Shown here one piece after another: positions 11,304-20,998 of a stretch of DNA of 64,000 nucleotides; the first letter of the stretch is position 1; every line of letters begins with the position of its first letter. Source of the stretch: Phytophthora quininea (Eukaryota > Oomycota > Peronosporomycetes > Peronosporales > Peronosporaceae). Location: NCBI GenBank assembly GCA_011947345.1, contig JAAVTG010000044.1, positions 124,001 to 188,000 of the forward strand, given 5' to 3'. The notes beneath the pieces were generated by a model that saw only the letters and a program-made list of their open reading frames with translations, was not told where the DNA came from and did no database searches. The position numbers and the translations under genes are program-made.

Positions 11304-11953
11304 AGAATGAGCCGCCAACACAGAACAACGCGTAGGAGACGTTTAAACAATAGCGCAAAGCCAAGTCCGTGGTTAAATGAAGATGCAGGACCAGTAGATC
11401 GCGAAAGCTTTAGAGGCCAGCTGTTCCAGGAACTCGAATGCAATAGCCAAGTCAGTGACGCGGAGCAGCAGCACTCGCTGGCTCCTTTCACCGCTGGGGA
11501 CGTCAGGCGAGACCTGCTGGAGCTGGTGGACGAGCTGCGGCGCAAGTGCCAGAGTCTGGACGAGACCAAGTTCCTGCGCTTCATGTGGCCAAAAATGTAC
11601 CTTTCCAGTGCGGTAGCTGCTACCAAGAGCGCCACTTGGAGCCAACCCAAGCCTATCAACGTGTCCCTACCCCAGGTCATCATCAGCGTCAAGCGGCAAT
11701 AGAGTTGCGCTCGCAACTCTATTGCCTGTTGTTTGCCAAAGCAGCAGGTAGCTTTGTGTTGGGCAGCTCTTACTTTGGGAAGAACGCACTGAGCAACCAC
11801 CAGCAGTAGAAAGAGGCGTTTGGTTTTGAGCCGGTAGCTGACAGTGAGGTTTCGCCGGTGACTTCTGTCGACAGGGACGAAATGGGACTGCTTATGGTTC
11901 GGATGGAAGAGTACGCAGACCTGCTAAAATGGCAGAAGTCGGCGCCTGAATAG
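11304..11953 (+). pseudogene. Frameshifted cargo gene inside the hAT element, unknown product
   Basis: Frame 1 starts at MSRQHRTTRRRR (11307) with a basic N-terminus and a charged, probably helical, segment (VRRDLLELVDELRRKCQSL) and stops at 11702. A second frame resumes with LLFAKAAGSFVLGSSYFGK, meets one in-frame TAG at 11807-11809, and continues as EAFGFEPVADSEV to MEEYADLLKWQKSAPE, stopping at 11951-11953. The frame change coincides with a perfect 15-bp hairpin. I do not recognise the family. It could be host gene sequence captured by the transposon or a lineage-specific accessory ORF. Confidence 0.45.
11695..11726. repeat. Perfect 15-bp inverted repeat with 2-base loop
   Basis: GGCAATAGAGTTGCG at 11695-11709, loop CT, then the exact reverse complement at 11712-11726. 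It lies precisely where the surrounding plus-strand gene changes frame, which suggests a local template-switch or inverted duplication. Confidence 0.95.
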
Positions 11954-12440
11954 CCGAGTTACCGATATCACTGTTGTTGCTGGCCCAATTGCTATTGCCA
12001 CCCCAGTTGCTGCTCGACGGGCTGTCCGGGTTGCCACTTGACGGACTGTCGAACTCGCCAGAGGATGGTACAGACGTTGACGTCGGCGCCTGGGTGGCTG
12101 AGTTGCTGTCCGACCAGCTCCCCCAGTTGCCGCTTGACAGACTGTTGTTGGAGTCACCGCTTGACGGACTGTCCGAAGTGCCGCTGGACGGGCTGTCAGA
12201 GTTGCCGCTCGACTTGGTGTCAGCCTCGTTTTTCCGTGTTCGCGCTGGAAGTAGTGTCAAAAGTGCTACTGGCCGGAGAGTCCAAGGCGCTGCTCGTCGC
12301 AGTGTTCGAGGTGCTGTCACTCGTCGATGAAGTTGTCGTGGTCGTGGATGAAGATGTCGTCGTTCTCCAGCTTCTGAGAACCGCAACGTGCAGCTCAGCG
12401 ATGCGGAAGTGCTCTGTTGGTGTGTGGAAAGTGAATGCAT
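11954..12440 (-). pseudogene. Ser/Thr-rich repeat ORF inside the hAT element
   Basis: On the minus strand the frame contains imperfect repeats of S-S-G-x-S-D-S-P (for example SSGNSDSPSSGTSDSPSSG), encoded by repeats around the core CCGCTTGACGGACTGTC between about 12010 and 12215. Upstream, a neighbouring frame gives a run of Thr and Ser (TTSSSTTTTTSSTSDSTS) that would join it after one frameshift near 12230. Such tails occur on oomycete cell-surface proteins such as elicitin-like or mucin-like proteins, but no signal peptide or folded domain is present. It may be a captured fragment of such a gene; function unknown. Confidence 0.4.
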
Positions 12441-12448
12441 TTCATTAA

Positions 12449-14585
12449 TTATTCCTCATCGCTAGACTCATCTTCAACGGAGTTATTATGAATAAAAACA
12501 ATATCGCGAACGTTTGATCCGGACAGCCTGTTGCGTCGGGCCGTCACCGTATTCCCAGCACAGGAGAAGGATCGCTCTGACGGTACTGATGTTGCGACAA
12601 TGCCAAGACATTTTCTTGCTACAGGAGCCAAGAATGCAAAATCCCCAGCATTTGTTTTTCTCCATTCTAAAGCAGATTCTAGGTTTTCTTGGCTCTTCCG
12701 ATGATGCTTACTTTGTGCTGCAGCTTTATCTCGAAGCTGGCATCGCTCAAAATACAAAGAAACTTCAGCGTCCACGTCCTCTCTCATAGAAGATGACGCA
12801 GTAGAAATTTCTGGTTGAGATTGAGGTAAGTTCGTTAGCTCACTCCTTTATTTTTCTCTGTAGAACTGAAAAAACGTATTTTGGGTCTAGCAAACAGCAA
12901 TACTTCACGTCTTTGTGCAGATCGCTAAAGCGTGTTTTTAGCAATAGCAATAAATGCCGACGAACTAAATGCAGTCGTTTAAGGCTGCTACGACGTAAAA
13001 TTCACCATCATGAGATTGAACGACTTTGTCAAAAATATTCTTGCGAGCTAATCGTTTTTCCAGAAGTTTTAGGCAAGGTAGAACTAACGTGACGGTAGGA
13101 TATTTTTCACCTGACAAAGCTTTTGTAATCCCTTCAAAGCTGATGAGAAGCTTGTCGAGACACGAGCCACATCTCGTCAGTTGGCATTGACATTTTGCAA
13201 TCACTAAATTCCACTTTTCCAGCCGGTTTCTTTATATACTTAACATTGCATGTGTGCTATTCCACCGGGTTGCGACGTCATTAATCACAGTGAGCGGGAT
13301 CACGACTTTTTGCAGAGATTTCAGTTTTCCAGTACCTTTTGGACTCCTCCGAAAGTAGTTAACAATTTTACAAAATCCAGAAACATGTGTTCTAGTAGTG
13401 TCACTAGCCATACACAAAGCCTCCATGAGGTGATGGGCTCTACGTGAACTCAACGTGACATCCAAGAGTCCTTCGTCCAAACTGTCATCTTCTATAATGT
13501 CAAAAGTTCCTGTATCGCAATCAAATCTGTCATCTCCTAGCAATCTTTCAACAACAGCCAATTCTAAATTTTGGCGCTCCCTCTCCAAGTCATCTATCGC
13601 TCCAAGTTCAACTTGAGGGTCCTCTGTCCATTGCTCCTCATTTTCATCATCATCACAAACACTAGTATCTCCAGTTGGAGGTGATGCCTGCAAAAGAAAT
13701 GATTCCAGCTCAGTGCGCGATTTTGAAAGTATAGCTGATAGTACTAGATGAAGAGAATGAGCCACACAGCCAAAATGTTGGACACCCATTTCGTCGCAGC
13801 CGCACACAATATTGGATCCATTGTCTAGGATGACTTTGGTGACGCGAAATATGTCGAGACCCCAGTCATCAAGTAATCTGGTGATTTTGCTTGCGATTCT
13901 GGCCCCAGTGTGTATTCCTGGGAAATGGATGACCTCGGGGTTCTGCTCACCAGTACAAAGTCTGCTGTGACGAAATGGATGTCAAAGCGAGATAACTTTC
14001 ATTTGAGCATGACGTCCACATGTCAGTTGTTAGTGAATAGTATTGCGATCCTTTTCTGATGAGCTCTTTGACCTGCAGGCGCATCTGCTGAGCATGAGTG
14101 TGAAGACGATCAGTCATTGTGCTCCGTGACGGTGGCTCTTACATTCCATTGATGGATTGAATGTACGTCAAGAACAGACGTAGTTCTCCGTCTTCCACGA
14201 TGTTAATCGGGCGGAGGCACTTGACAATCCACTCCACAAACAGTCTTGCAGCGATTTCCGCTTCGGTCGGGTTGGTTTTCCTTGTTTTTTTTGTTGGAGA
14301 CAAGAAGGCTACCGTAGATATCCGCTTCTCCGCAATGGCGCTCTTCACCGCCTTGTTGGTACTTACACGTTCTCGGTCTTTAAGTTCCTCTGGATGGCTG
14401 TCAACCATGTGCTGTCGAATGTCTTTGCTGCTACCGGACTTATAGGCGAACTCAACCTCGCACTTGAGACAATAAGCTCCAGTTGCGTCGGATGATGTCC
14501 ACTTAGATTTACCTTCAGGTAGCCGTGCACTGGGAGCGATCAATCGCACAAAGGACCAGTAGTCTTTTCGGTGAACTCTCTGCAT
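12449..14585 (-). pseudogene. Degraded hAT transposase of the 11005-15021 element
   Basis: The minus strand begins with MQRVHRKDYWSFVRLI (ATG at 14585) and a BED-type finger with YCLKCEVEF and HMVDSHPEEL. In shifting frames come SLTTDMWTSC-like core text, MGVQHFGCVAHSLHLVLSA, an acidic spacer, and finally the hAT C-terminal domain (FLAPVARKCLGIVATSVPS, ARRNRLSGSNVRDIVFIHNN), stopping at 12449. At least five frame changes and stops are present (around 14139, 13990, 13230, 12960 and 12790), more than in the other hAT copy upstream. It is probably not functional, although its terminal repeats are perfect. Confidence 0.8.
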
Positions 14586-15002
14586 CGTGAACAGCACCCG
14601 TTGTTGTGGAAGCGGTTCCGGAGCCAGAACACGCCGTTCCTCCGACGCGCCGGAGACGATCACCACCACGAACTGCAACACAGGAACTGCGACTGGCGTT
14701 CTATACACCAAGAGCGTTCCAGCAGCAGCGAGTGCAGTGTCTACCACCCCTACTAGTGTCGGCAGCTTGACTTGGAAGCCCGTCGTCACGGGTCTGCTGC
14801 TGGGCTTCGAGTCTTGTTGTCGTTGCCAAGTCTTCCGGCCGGCGTCAAGTCTTGCTGTCATCGCCAAGTCTCTGCGGCGTCGGCTAATATCTGGGGCCCG
14901 CCTTCGAAAGATCCCCTTGATTAAGTACGATTGTGTTTTGCGTCGGCGCCAAGTTAACGTGAACAGGCGGGAACACTCGCTGGTTGACGGGAAGCCGATT
15001 CG

Positions 15003-15021
15003 GTTTACGTCCCCATCACTA
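15003..15021 (-). repeat. Right terminal inverted repeat of the hAT element
   Basis: GTTTACGTCCCCATCACTA, exact reverse complement of 11005-11023. Confidence 0.95.
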
Positions 15022-15029
15022 GCGCTGTG
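15022..15029. repeat. Right 8-bp target-site duplication (GCGCTGTG)
   Basis: Identical to 10997-11004, directly abutting the right terminal repeat. Confidence 0.93.
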
Positions 15030-15708
15030 AACTTGGTTTTCATCTAACTGCCCTGGTTTTGGCGTAGTATCGGCAGGAAAGTAACTGCAAAGCTGACTTT
15101 TGTGGCGGCTGAAAGAGCTTCGTGGCTTGCCATGCTTTTCGGTGGGAAAGGCTGAAATGAATAACTACCGCGAGTAGAGACATATGTAAACCAAATCAGT
15201 TGCTTGGCATCCACATAACGAGCGCATGCTACCCGTTCACCACTGATAAATTTAGCACGGTCTTGGTGAGGACGTCATCATTTGTGGTGAGATTTGGTAA
15301 GCACGTTTTGTTGCTTGCCTGTACTTAGCGTAGTTAATGAATACATATTCCTTAGGGTTTATGGTTAATTTGTACAAAAAAATCAAAGGAAGATAAGCTG
15401 GCCGTGGCGAGTTGAGGACTTCTCCACAAGGATTAATGTCATCGCAGCCTAGCGACTTGTTCAAAAAGCAAAAGCCTCTCCCAACCTTCGCGAAGCCCTA
15501 GTATTTTAAAATACTGCGGATGGAACGTACCAAAACTCTGCACTTTCGCGTTATTGCTATGCCTTTCCAGCAAGACATAGCGAGTGGCCCCTCAAGGACG
15601 ACTATATATGAATATATTAGCAGGACAAGCTACGAGCTCCTCGACCAGTACACGTACTGTGTTATGTCCGTTCGATATCTGAGACCATCGCCTGTCACTT
15701 GCAAACGG
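15030..15708. other. Intergenic stretch between the hAT element and ELP6
   Basis: No gene seen. An open frame runs into ELP6 from about 15520, but its first 63 codons do not resemble the family and are treated as leader sequence. Confidence 0.45.
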
Positions 15709-16651
15709 ATGGCGGAGGCTCTGTATCACCTCGGCGACTCGTTGGTGTGGACGCCGTCGTCGGCTCCTCATGGGGAGTTAGTGATGCTTCAAGACTGCGT
15801 TGATGCAAGTGGAGCCTTCTTGGTGCACCACTTTGCAGCTCTCTTCCTCAAGGCTGGCCATCGCGTGTGTTTCGTGGCGAGTTCCAATCCCCCAGAGCAC
15901 TACGCTGCAGTCGGACGGAAGTTGGGCGTCAACTTTGCATCATGTCAAGCCAAACAGCAGCTCAAACTACTGGACTGGAGTGGGTTTGGCGTTCGAGACT
16001 CGGAGATCCACTGGACAAAGGTGTTCGACACTCTCAAGACTTTTTCTAGTCAAGACGAGGACGCCAATGGCGTGTCGATTGTACTGGACGATATTAGCGC
16101 GTTGAAATGGCAATTTGGAGACGCTGCAGTGCTGGACTTTGTTAGGAGCTGCAAGACGCTTACACACGACAAGAACGTAAGTGTTTTCATGTTTTATCTC
16201 ACTGAACCGAGCTTGGAAGTTGATGTTTTTCGCTATTCTGTGTAGGGTGCTGCGAACGTAGTGATGCTTACCCATGCGGACACGGATCTTCCGGGCTCCA
16301 GGCCTCTGGTGAGCGTTTATTTGGGTGATTAGGATTTGTTGTGACAATGAATTAACTAGGGCATGTAGAGTGCCGCTATTGCTGACATGGCGACGGTGGT
16401 TTTGACGACGAATCCCTTGACGACAGGGTACTCCAAAGACATTCACGGAACGGTACGTTTTGACGAACTTAAATAATGAAGCGGTTTAGCGCTAACGTTT
16501 GGGACTTGTTGGGCAGCTTTCTGTTAATCGCCAGAGTCAAGGCATCGCGGAGAACCCATTCTTTGAAGAGCCTCCCGCAATTCCTTACAAAGTGTTGGAA
16601 AGCACGATTAAATGCTTCCACTCAGGAGGAGAAGCGCTTCGTTGGGGCTAA
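15709..16651 (+). CDS. ELP6: Elongator complex subunit 6
   Basis: Four exons: 15709-16176, 16246-16308, 16369-16452 and 16517-16651, all joined in phase with GT-AG introns of 60-69 bp, giving 249 residues (family usually about 260). The first exon has the ELP6 hallmark DASGAFLVHHFAALFLKAGH, VCFVASSNPPEHYAAVGRKLG; ELP6 is a RecA-fold protein lacking the ATPase motifs. Elongator places the cm5-type modification on wobble uridines of tRNA; ELP4/5/6 form the ring that binds tRNA. I chose the ATG at 15709 because the family starts shortly before this block; an ATG at 15664 is in frame. Every base of the exon chain is consistent, with no frameshift. Confidence 0.85.
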
Positions 16652-16764
16652 GGTGAATAACAATCAACTAAACTTTCTGGCACCAGAATAGTATTTCTTG
16701 TCGGGGATAAGAATCGTCGGAGTCGGTTCTTGCTCCACTTATTGATTCACAGAGAATTGCAGCG

Positions 16765-18251
16765 ATGGACGTGTTGCCAACGAAAAACAAGAGCGAGTAC
16801 AAACAACTCGCACACATTGGTCGAGGCTCCTACGGAGATGTAAGACCGACGACATATAGATTGACCCAGTCGTTTAACCAATATGTGATGTACTTTTGGA
16901 AGGTGTTTTTGTGCGAACACGTTCCCAGTGGTGAACACGTCTGTGCCAAAGAGATCGACTTAACATTTCGTTCTTCCGTCGAGAGGTAAGCTGCAGCGAT
17001 TACTTTCCTTACGTTGTTAATTAACTTTGTTGGTTGTCATTCAGGGAGCAGTGCGTTAACGAAGTGGCATTGCTCAAGTCTTTACCAGCACACCCGAATA
17101 TTGTTGCTTTTCGAGAAGCTTTCTGGGCTTCAAGTGAGGACAGCGCCAAGATTTTAATAATCGTGCTAGAATGTGCAGATGGCGGTGATCTGGAGCAACA
17201 TTTGAATGCTGGAGGTGGCCATTTAATTGACCAAATGGAGGCACAACAGATATTCCTTCAGATCGCACGAGGTGTGGAGCATTTACATGCTCATGGGGTT
17301 GTGCACCGGGACTTGAAAAGCAGTAATATTTTTCTCTTTCGATCGGGGCGAGCTGTGTTGGGCGATTTTGGGGCTGCCAAGGTGGTCCCTGGGGAGAATC
17401 GTCAAGGCCAAGAGTTATTGTCGACTATGGTCGGGTCGCCTTTGTATATGAGCCCAGAACTTTTGGACGGGGAACTCTATGGCTACCCGACGGACATTTG
17501 GTCTCTTGGGTGCATTTTGTACGAACTGTTATCAGGAGGAAGACCAGCTTTCGCTGCGCCGTCGTATCCTGCTGTCGTTTTCAGGATTACGCAAGGCCAA
17601 TATGATCCACTGGATAGTGCTGTGGTTTCTCAAGAAACCCAGGATCTTCTTGCAAAAATGCTACGAAAAATACCTGTAGATCGGCCAAGTATTCAACAAG
17701 TGCTTCAATCGCCATGGCTGCAACGACCTGAAGCCAGTGGCGATGCTGAATTTGCTGCTGCACTTGCAACAGCATTAAACATGTCTGAGGCGATACCAAA
17801 ACGCTTACCAGAACCAAGCCATTCCACGTTAATTCAGCCCCCGCCAGCACCTGCACATGCAATTCAGTCCAAACGAACAAACGTACAGCAATATGGAAGG
17901 AATCACCGAGAACGCATAGCACACGGAGCCATACCACTGATTAAGGTGAGTTCCAGTTTGATCCGACTAAACTTGCAATATACTAACCAACTTGATGTGG
18001 AATTGTAGCTGGACTTGATGCCTCCTCCTCCTGCACTTTACCCACCAAAGCCACTCCCGAGTACTCCCTCAATACCATCTAAGCAAAAACCCAGACAAGA
18101 ACACCGCAGTCATGCCAGAACAAACTCGTTGCATCTTGAAATTCGCGGTATTAAATTGCAGGACGAGCTCGTCAAACACATAACTAACACGAAGCTCAAG
18201 GGCTCCAGGGATCGCCTTTCGATTGACTTGTGTGACGCTGCAGTAGCTTAG
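16765..18251 (+). CDS. NEK-like (NIMA-related) serine/threonine kinase
   Basis: Exons 16765-16839, 16903-16985, 17045-17945 and 18009-18251 join in phase to 433 residues. Kinase features in order: glycine loop GRGSYGD, lysine in VCAKEI, HRDLKSSNIFL catalytic loop, DFGAAKV, activation segment GSPLYMSPEL, then DIWSLGCILYELLSGGRPAF. The N-terminal placement of the kinase domain and these motifs are typical of the NEK family, which acts in mitosis, centrosome and cilium control. The C-terminal 170 residues are Pro/Gln-rich with MPPPPALYPPKPLPS and no recognisable domain. The stop codon overlaps that of the convergent kinesin gene. Subfamily not assignable from sequence alone. Confidence 0.85.
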
Positions 18252-19474
18252 CTGTTTTTCTGGGTGGCCTTGAATGCGCTGGCAACCAAAGCTGCGTATC
18301 CGATCGCGTCCAGACCTTTGCGCAGGTTTGTTTCGGACGATGACACGTTCGTGATCATCACAGTCGACGAAGCGTTCTCGATGCTAAGGTAGTACTTCAG
18401 CAGCATCGTCAGCTTCGAGTTCCGGTACGGGATGTGATCCTTTCCCTGGGACTGCGCTCGGATGCATTCTTTCAGTGCAAGAAGACTCGAGTTGATTTCG
18501 CGAGCTTCTTTTCTCTCTTTCGGATTGCGTGCCAAACCTTCGCCCATATACTCAGCTCCAGCCAAATCAACCAGCACAAACACGCCTCCAGTGCACTTGG
18601 CCTTCTCAACAGCAACTCGCGTCTTCATAGCGTCCACCTGAGCCTCCGCAGCTGCTACTTGTGCTTGTAGATCCTTCAGCTGGTCAAACTCTTCTTGGGT
18701 CGGCTTTTCATTAGACTTGCCGAGATGGATCATATAATTCTTCGACTCGATCGCAATGAACGTATCGTCTCTAGCTTTTCCAATCGGAACGACTCGAGAC
18801 TGTGCCAAAGCAACTTCTTGTCGAGCTATAGCCAGCGCTGGCGTCACAATCTCCAATTCAAGAACTGCGTGCGACCGGCTGCTCTGATGGTGTAGCTCAG
18901 ACGTTCCCTCGGCACGTAGACTTCTACCTTGGTGAATAATCCCCGCGACATCAGCAGCAGAGCTCGCGTACTCCGCCTGTAGACACTGCGTCAACACTTC
19001 ACCGTTTGGTCCCATCGTCGTCGCGCTGCGAATGTGAATCGTCCCGTCCGCACCTTCACGCACGAAACCAGGCTGTCGATTGTTCAGCAAGTCGAAGACC
19101 TGGCCATTATACAACTCGTAGAACCGGACTTGCACCAATAAACCGTCCTCACTAGTAGCGAACAGTTCTTGCACCAATTGCTGGCACATTCCCAACTCGT
19201 CGCCGTATCCGAAGATCGTGTGCGTCTTGCCGCTATTGGTGTGGCCATACGCGAAGCAACACGACGTGCTTCCAGTCAACATGTCCGGAACCAACGGCTT
19301 GATCGCTTGCTCGTACGCTTCAACGTTCTTGGCCGAGAGAATGCCAGCAAAGTGTTGAAACTTCTTGTTGGCGTTCATCACTTGGACACTGCCATCTTCG
19401 ACCTTGTATTCGACAACTTGATCCCCTTTTTCAGTGTCTGCGAGAGGACGAGGACGGAGAAAGACCTTGGTCAT
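18248..19474 (-). CDS. Short divergent kinesin motor protein
   Basis: A single-exon 408-residue protein from ATG 19474 (the frame is open upstream to 19639, but MTKVFLRPRPL matches the usual motor start). It has the P-loop GHTNSGKTHT at residues 77-86, switch I HHQSSRSHA near 195-203, switch II LVDLAGAE near 301-308, and the C-terminal motor block HIPYRNSKLTMLLK. Kinesins hydrolyse ATP to move along or depolymerise microtubules. Two things are odd. Roughly 100 residues separate switch I and switch II, about twice or more the usual spacing, and include a heptad-like stretch (LKDLQAQVAAAEAQVDAMK). There is also no stalk or tail after the motor. DLAGAE replaces the usual DLAGSE. No frameshift is present. 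Confidence 0.85.
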   Translation of the reverse strand: MTKVFLRPRPLADTEKGDQVVEYKVEDGSVQVMNANKKFQHFAGILSAKNVEAYEQAIKPLVPDMLTGSTSCCFAYGHTNSGKTHTIFGYGDELGMCQQLVQELFATSEDGLLVQVRFYELYNGQVFDLLNNRQPGFVREGADGTIHIRSATTMGPNGEVLTQCLQAEYASSAADVAGIIHQGRSLRAEGTSELHHQSSRSHAVLELEIVTPALAIARQEVALAQSRVVPIGKARDDTFIAIESKNYMIHLGKSNEKPTQEEFDQLKDLQAQVAAAEAQVDAMKTRVAVEKAKCTGGVFVLVDLAGAEYMGEGLARNPKERKEAREINSSLLALKECIRAQSQGKDHIPYRNSKLTMLLKYYLSIENASSTVMITNVSSSETNLRKGLDAIGYAALVASAFKATQKNS

Positions 19475-19657
19475 GGCGATGAGTAGTGGTGCTGTCCTGG
19501 CAAACCGGAAAATGAACGTGCTGGTGTTGAGATCTGCCTTGGGAATGAATGCGTTTACAACAGCCGCAAAAGTCCGGTCAAGACGATCATCAACATTCGA
19601 CGCGATAATCACCGTGAACAGCTTGACAGAATCCGACAACCTGAAGAAAAGCTCATA

Positions 19658-20863
19658 GTGAAGAAGGTGGAGGTACTTTGCGCTGCAGTCTACGAAGAAA
19701 CATATTTATTGTCAGGGCTTCCAATAGTGCGAGGGTAATGGATCTGCAGCGTGCTATCGTCGAACAGCAAGAGAAATACGGCAAAAACTTCCTCCACGTG
19801 GATCCCAGTCGCATCGTGCTATACCTTGCTCGCACAGCAGTGGCGAATGGCTCATCACTGACTAGCAGTTAAGCAAAATACTAAAGGACGGCGAGCTGGC
19901 GGAGTTCACGAAGTTGCGAATCACGTGGCGGCTCAACCGAGAGGACGAGCTGGGCCCAAACTTCACTCGAGGTGAGAACGACGTGACTATCCTAGTGAGG
20001 ATTCCAGACGTATACTTGCCGTCCCGATTTTCTACGCTTGATGAAATCATTATGTGGTGCTACGATATTTGCGGAGGATGACACTGCATACCGCTACTAT
20101 TGGTCCGGAGGAGAGGTGAGAGCATTTACATACCGGCACGGTGGATGTGCGAAATGGGTAAAGGGGCCTTGAAGCGAATGAACGTGGCTGGATATGCAAA
20201 CAAACTGCTGTGCTCGCCGATTGAGTTCGATCACCAACTTGACGAGCTGAGCTCGCATGGCGTTCGGAATATTGACAACGCTCAGGATTACATTGACACC
20301 TCCAAATGGACCATTACCTTCACTGCAAAGGCCGTGCTCGTTAATTAGCACGTACAGCTACCCTGAGTGTGTTTCAATAGCTGATGGAAATCGCTGAAGA
20401 AATGAACGATGCCAGTCTTGAGGACATGGCATTCGAAGGGTATTTCCACTCGTTAGTGTACCATGACAAGCTGCCAACCCTAAAATGTGACGATGGGAAC
20501 CGTAAGTTAGACATCATCTACGCGGTGTCGAGCATCTCGTGCGAAGGTGAAAGCGTGGCGAAATGTGAAGAAGTGATGCGGCAGTGGGCTGAAAAGTCTG
20601 ATCGCATGGATTACTGGATGCCATCGACCGATTGGATCAACACGGTCGATGCTGTAGCGAAATGGACGGTAGATAGAGTGGTGACTTTTTGTTTTTTGCT
20701 GGTGGCCAAGGAAATTAAAGTGACCCATGACACAGAGATTCTGCTTCGGCTCGCACAGCCATTACTGGACAAGAATCTGAAGGTATGCTGCATTGCAATT
20801 GTTCCCGTTAGTGGAGAGGTTCAGTGGCCATCCAGCTTGATCGATATCCACGATACCTCGTGA
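19658..20863 (+). pseudogene. Crinkler (CRN)-like effector pseudogene
   Basis: Fragments in several plus-strand frames follow the order of a CRN N-terminal region: an LCAAVYEE-type opening (19670), a segment with DLQRAI, then HVDPSRIVLYLARTA in the position of the LFLAK translocation motif, then a DGELAEF and ILVRIPD stretch. Downstream frames (20100-20350 and 20384-20863) would be the C-terminal effector part, which I cannot assign. CRNs are oomycete proteins delivered into plant cells. Here the expected start is GTG rather than ATG, no signal peptide is evident, and at least three frameshifts or stops occur (near 19700, 19872 and 20080, plus one near 20350). The gene is dead as read. It diverges from the kinesin gene. 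Confidence 0.55.
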
Positions 20864-20998
20864 AACTTCCGACACCGCCACTGGAAAAGCGTGAACTATT
20901 GACGACAAGATTGGGCTAGCCATTCTACCGCACGAGCTGCACCAGCTTGCGCTGCAATTCCACTTTTTTCTTCTAGTTCTGACTATCCTTGACTTCAG

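Larger units (their letters stand above)
11005..15021. mobile_element. Complete hAT DNA transposon (4,017 bp) with cargo
   Basis: The two ends are perfect 19-bp inverted repeats, TAGTGATGGGGACGTAAAC at 11005-11023 and its complement at 15003-15021, flanked by identical 8-bp GCGCTGTG. Subterminal TTCCCG copies lie inside the left end (11048, 11054, 11074, 11094), and the inverted form CGGGAA lies inside the right end (14968, 14988). These are the kind of repeated motifs that hAT transposases bind. Inside, a degraded hAT transposase occupies the right half on the minus strand. The left third holds unrelated sequence: a frameshifted coiled-coil-like gene on the plus strand and a Ser-rich repeat frame on the minus strand. 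The intact ends suggest recent mobility, perhaps driven in trans. Confidence 0.93.

Noticed and set aside
15520..15708. N-terminal extension of ELP6
   Set aside because: The 63 upstream codons have no similarity to the family; the ATG at 15709 gives the usual length.
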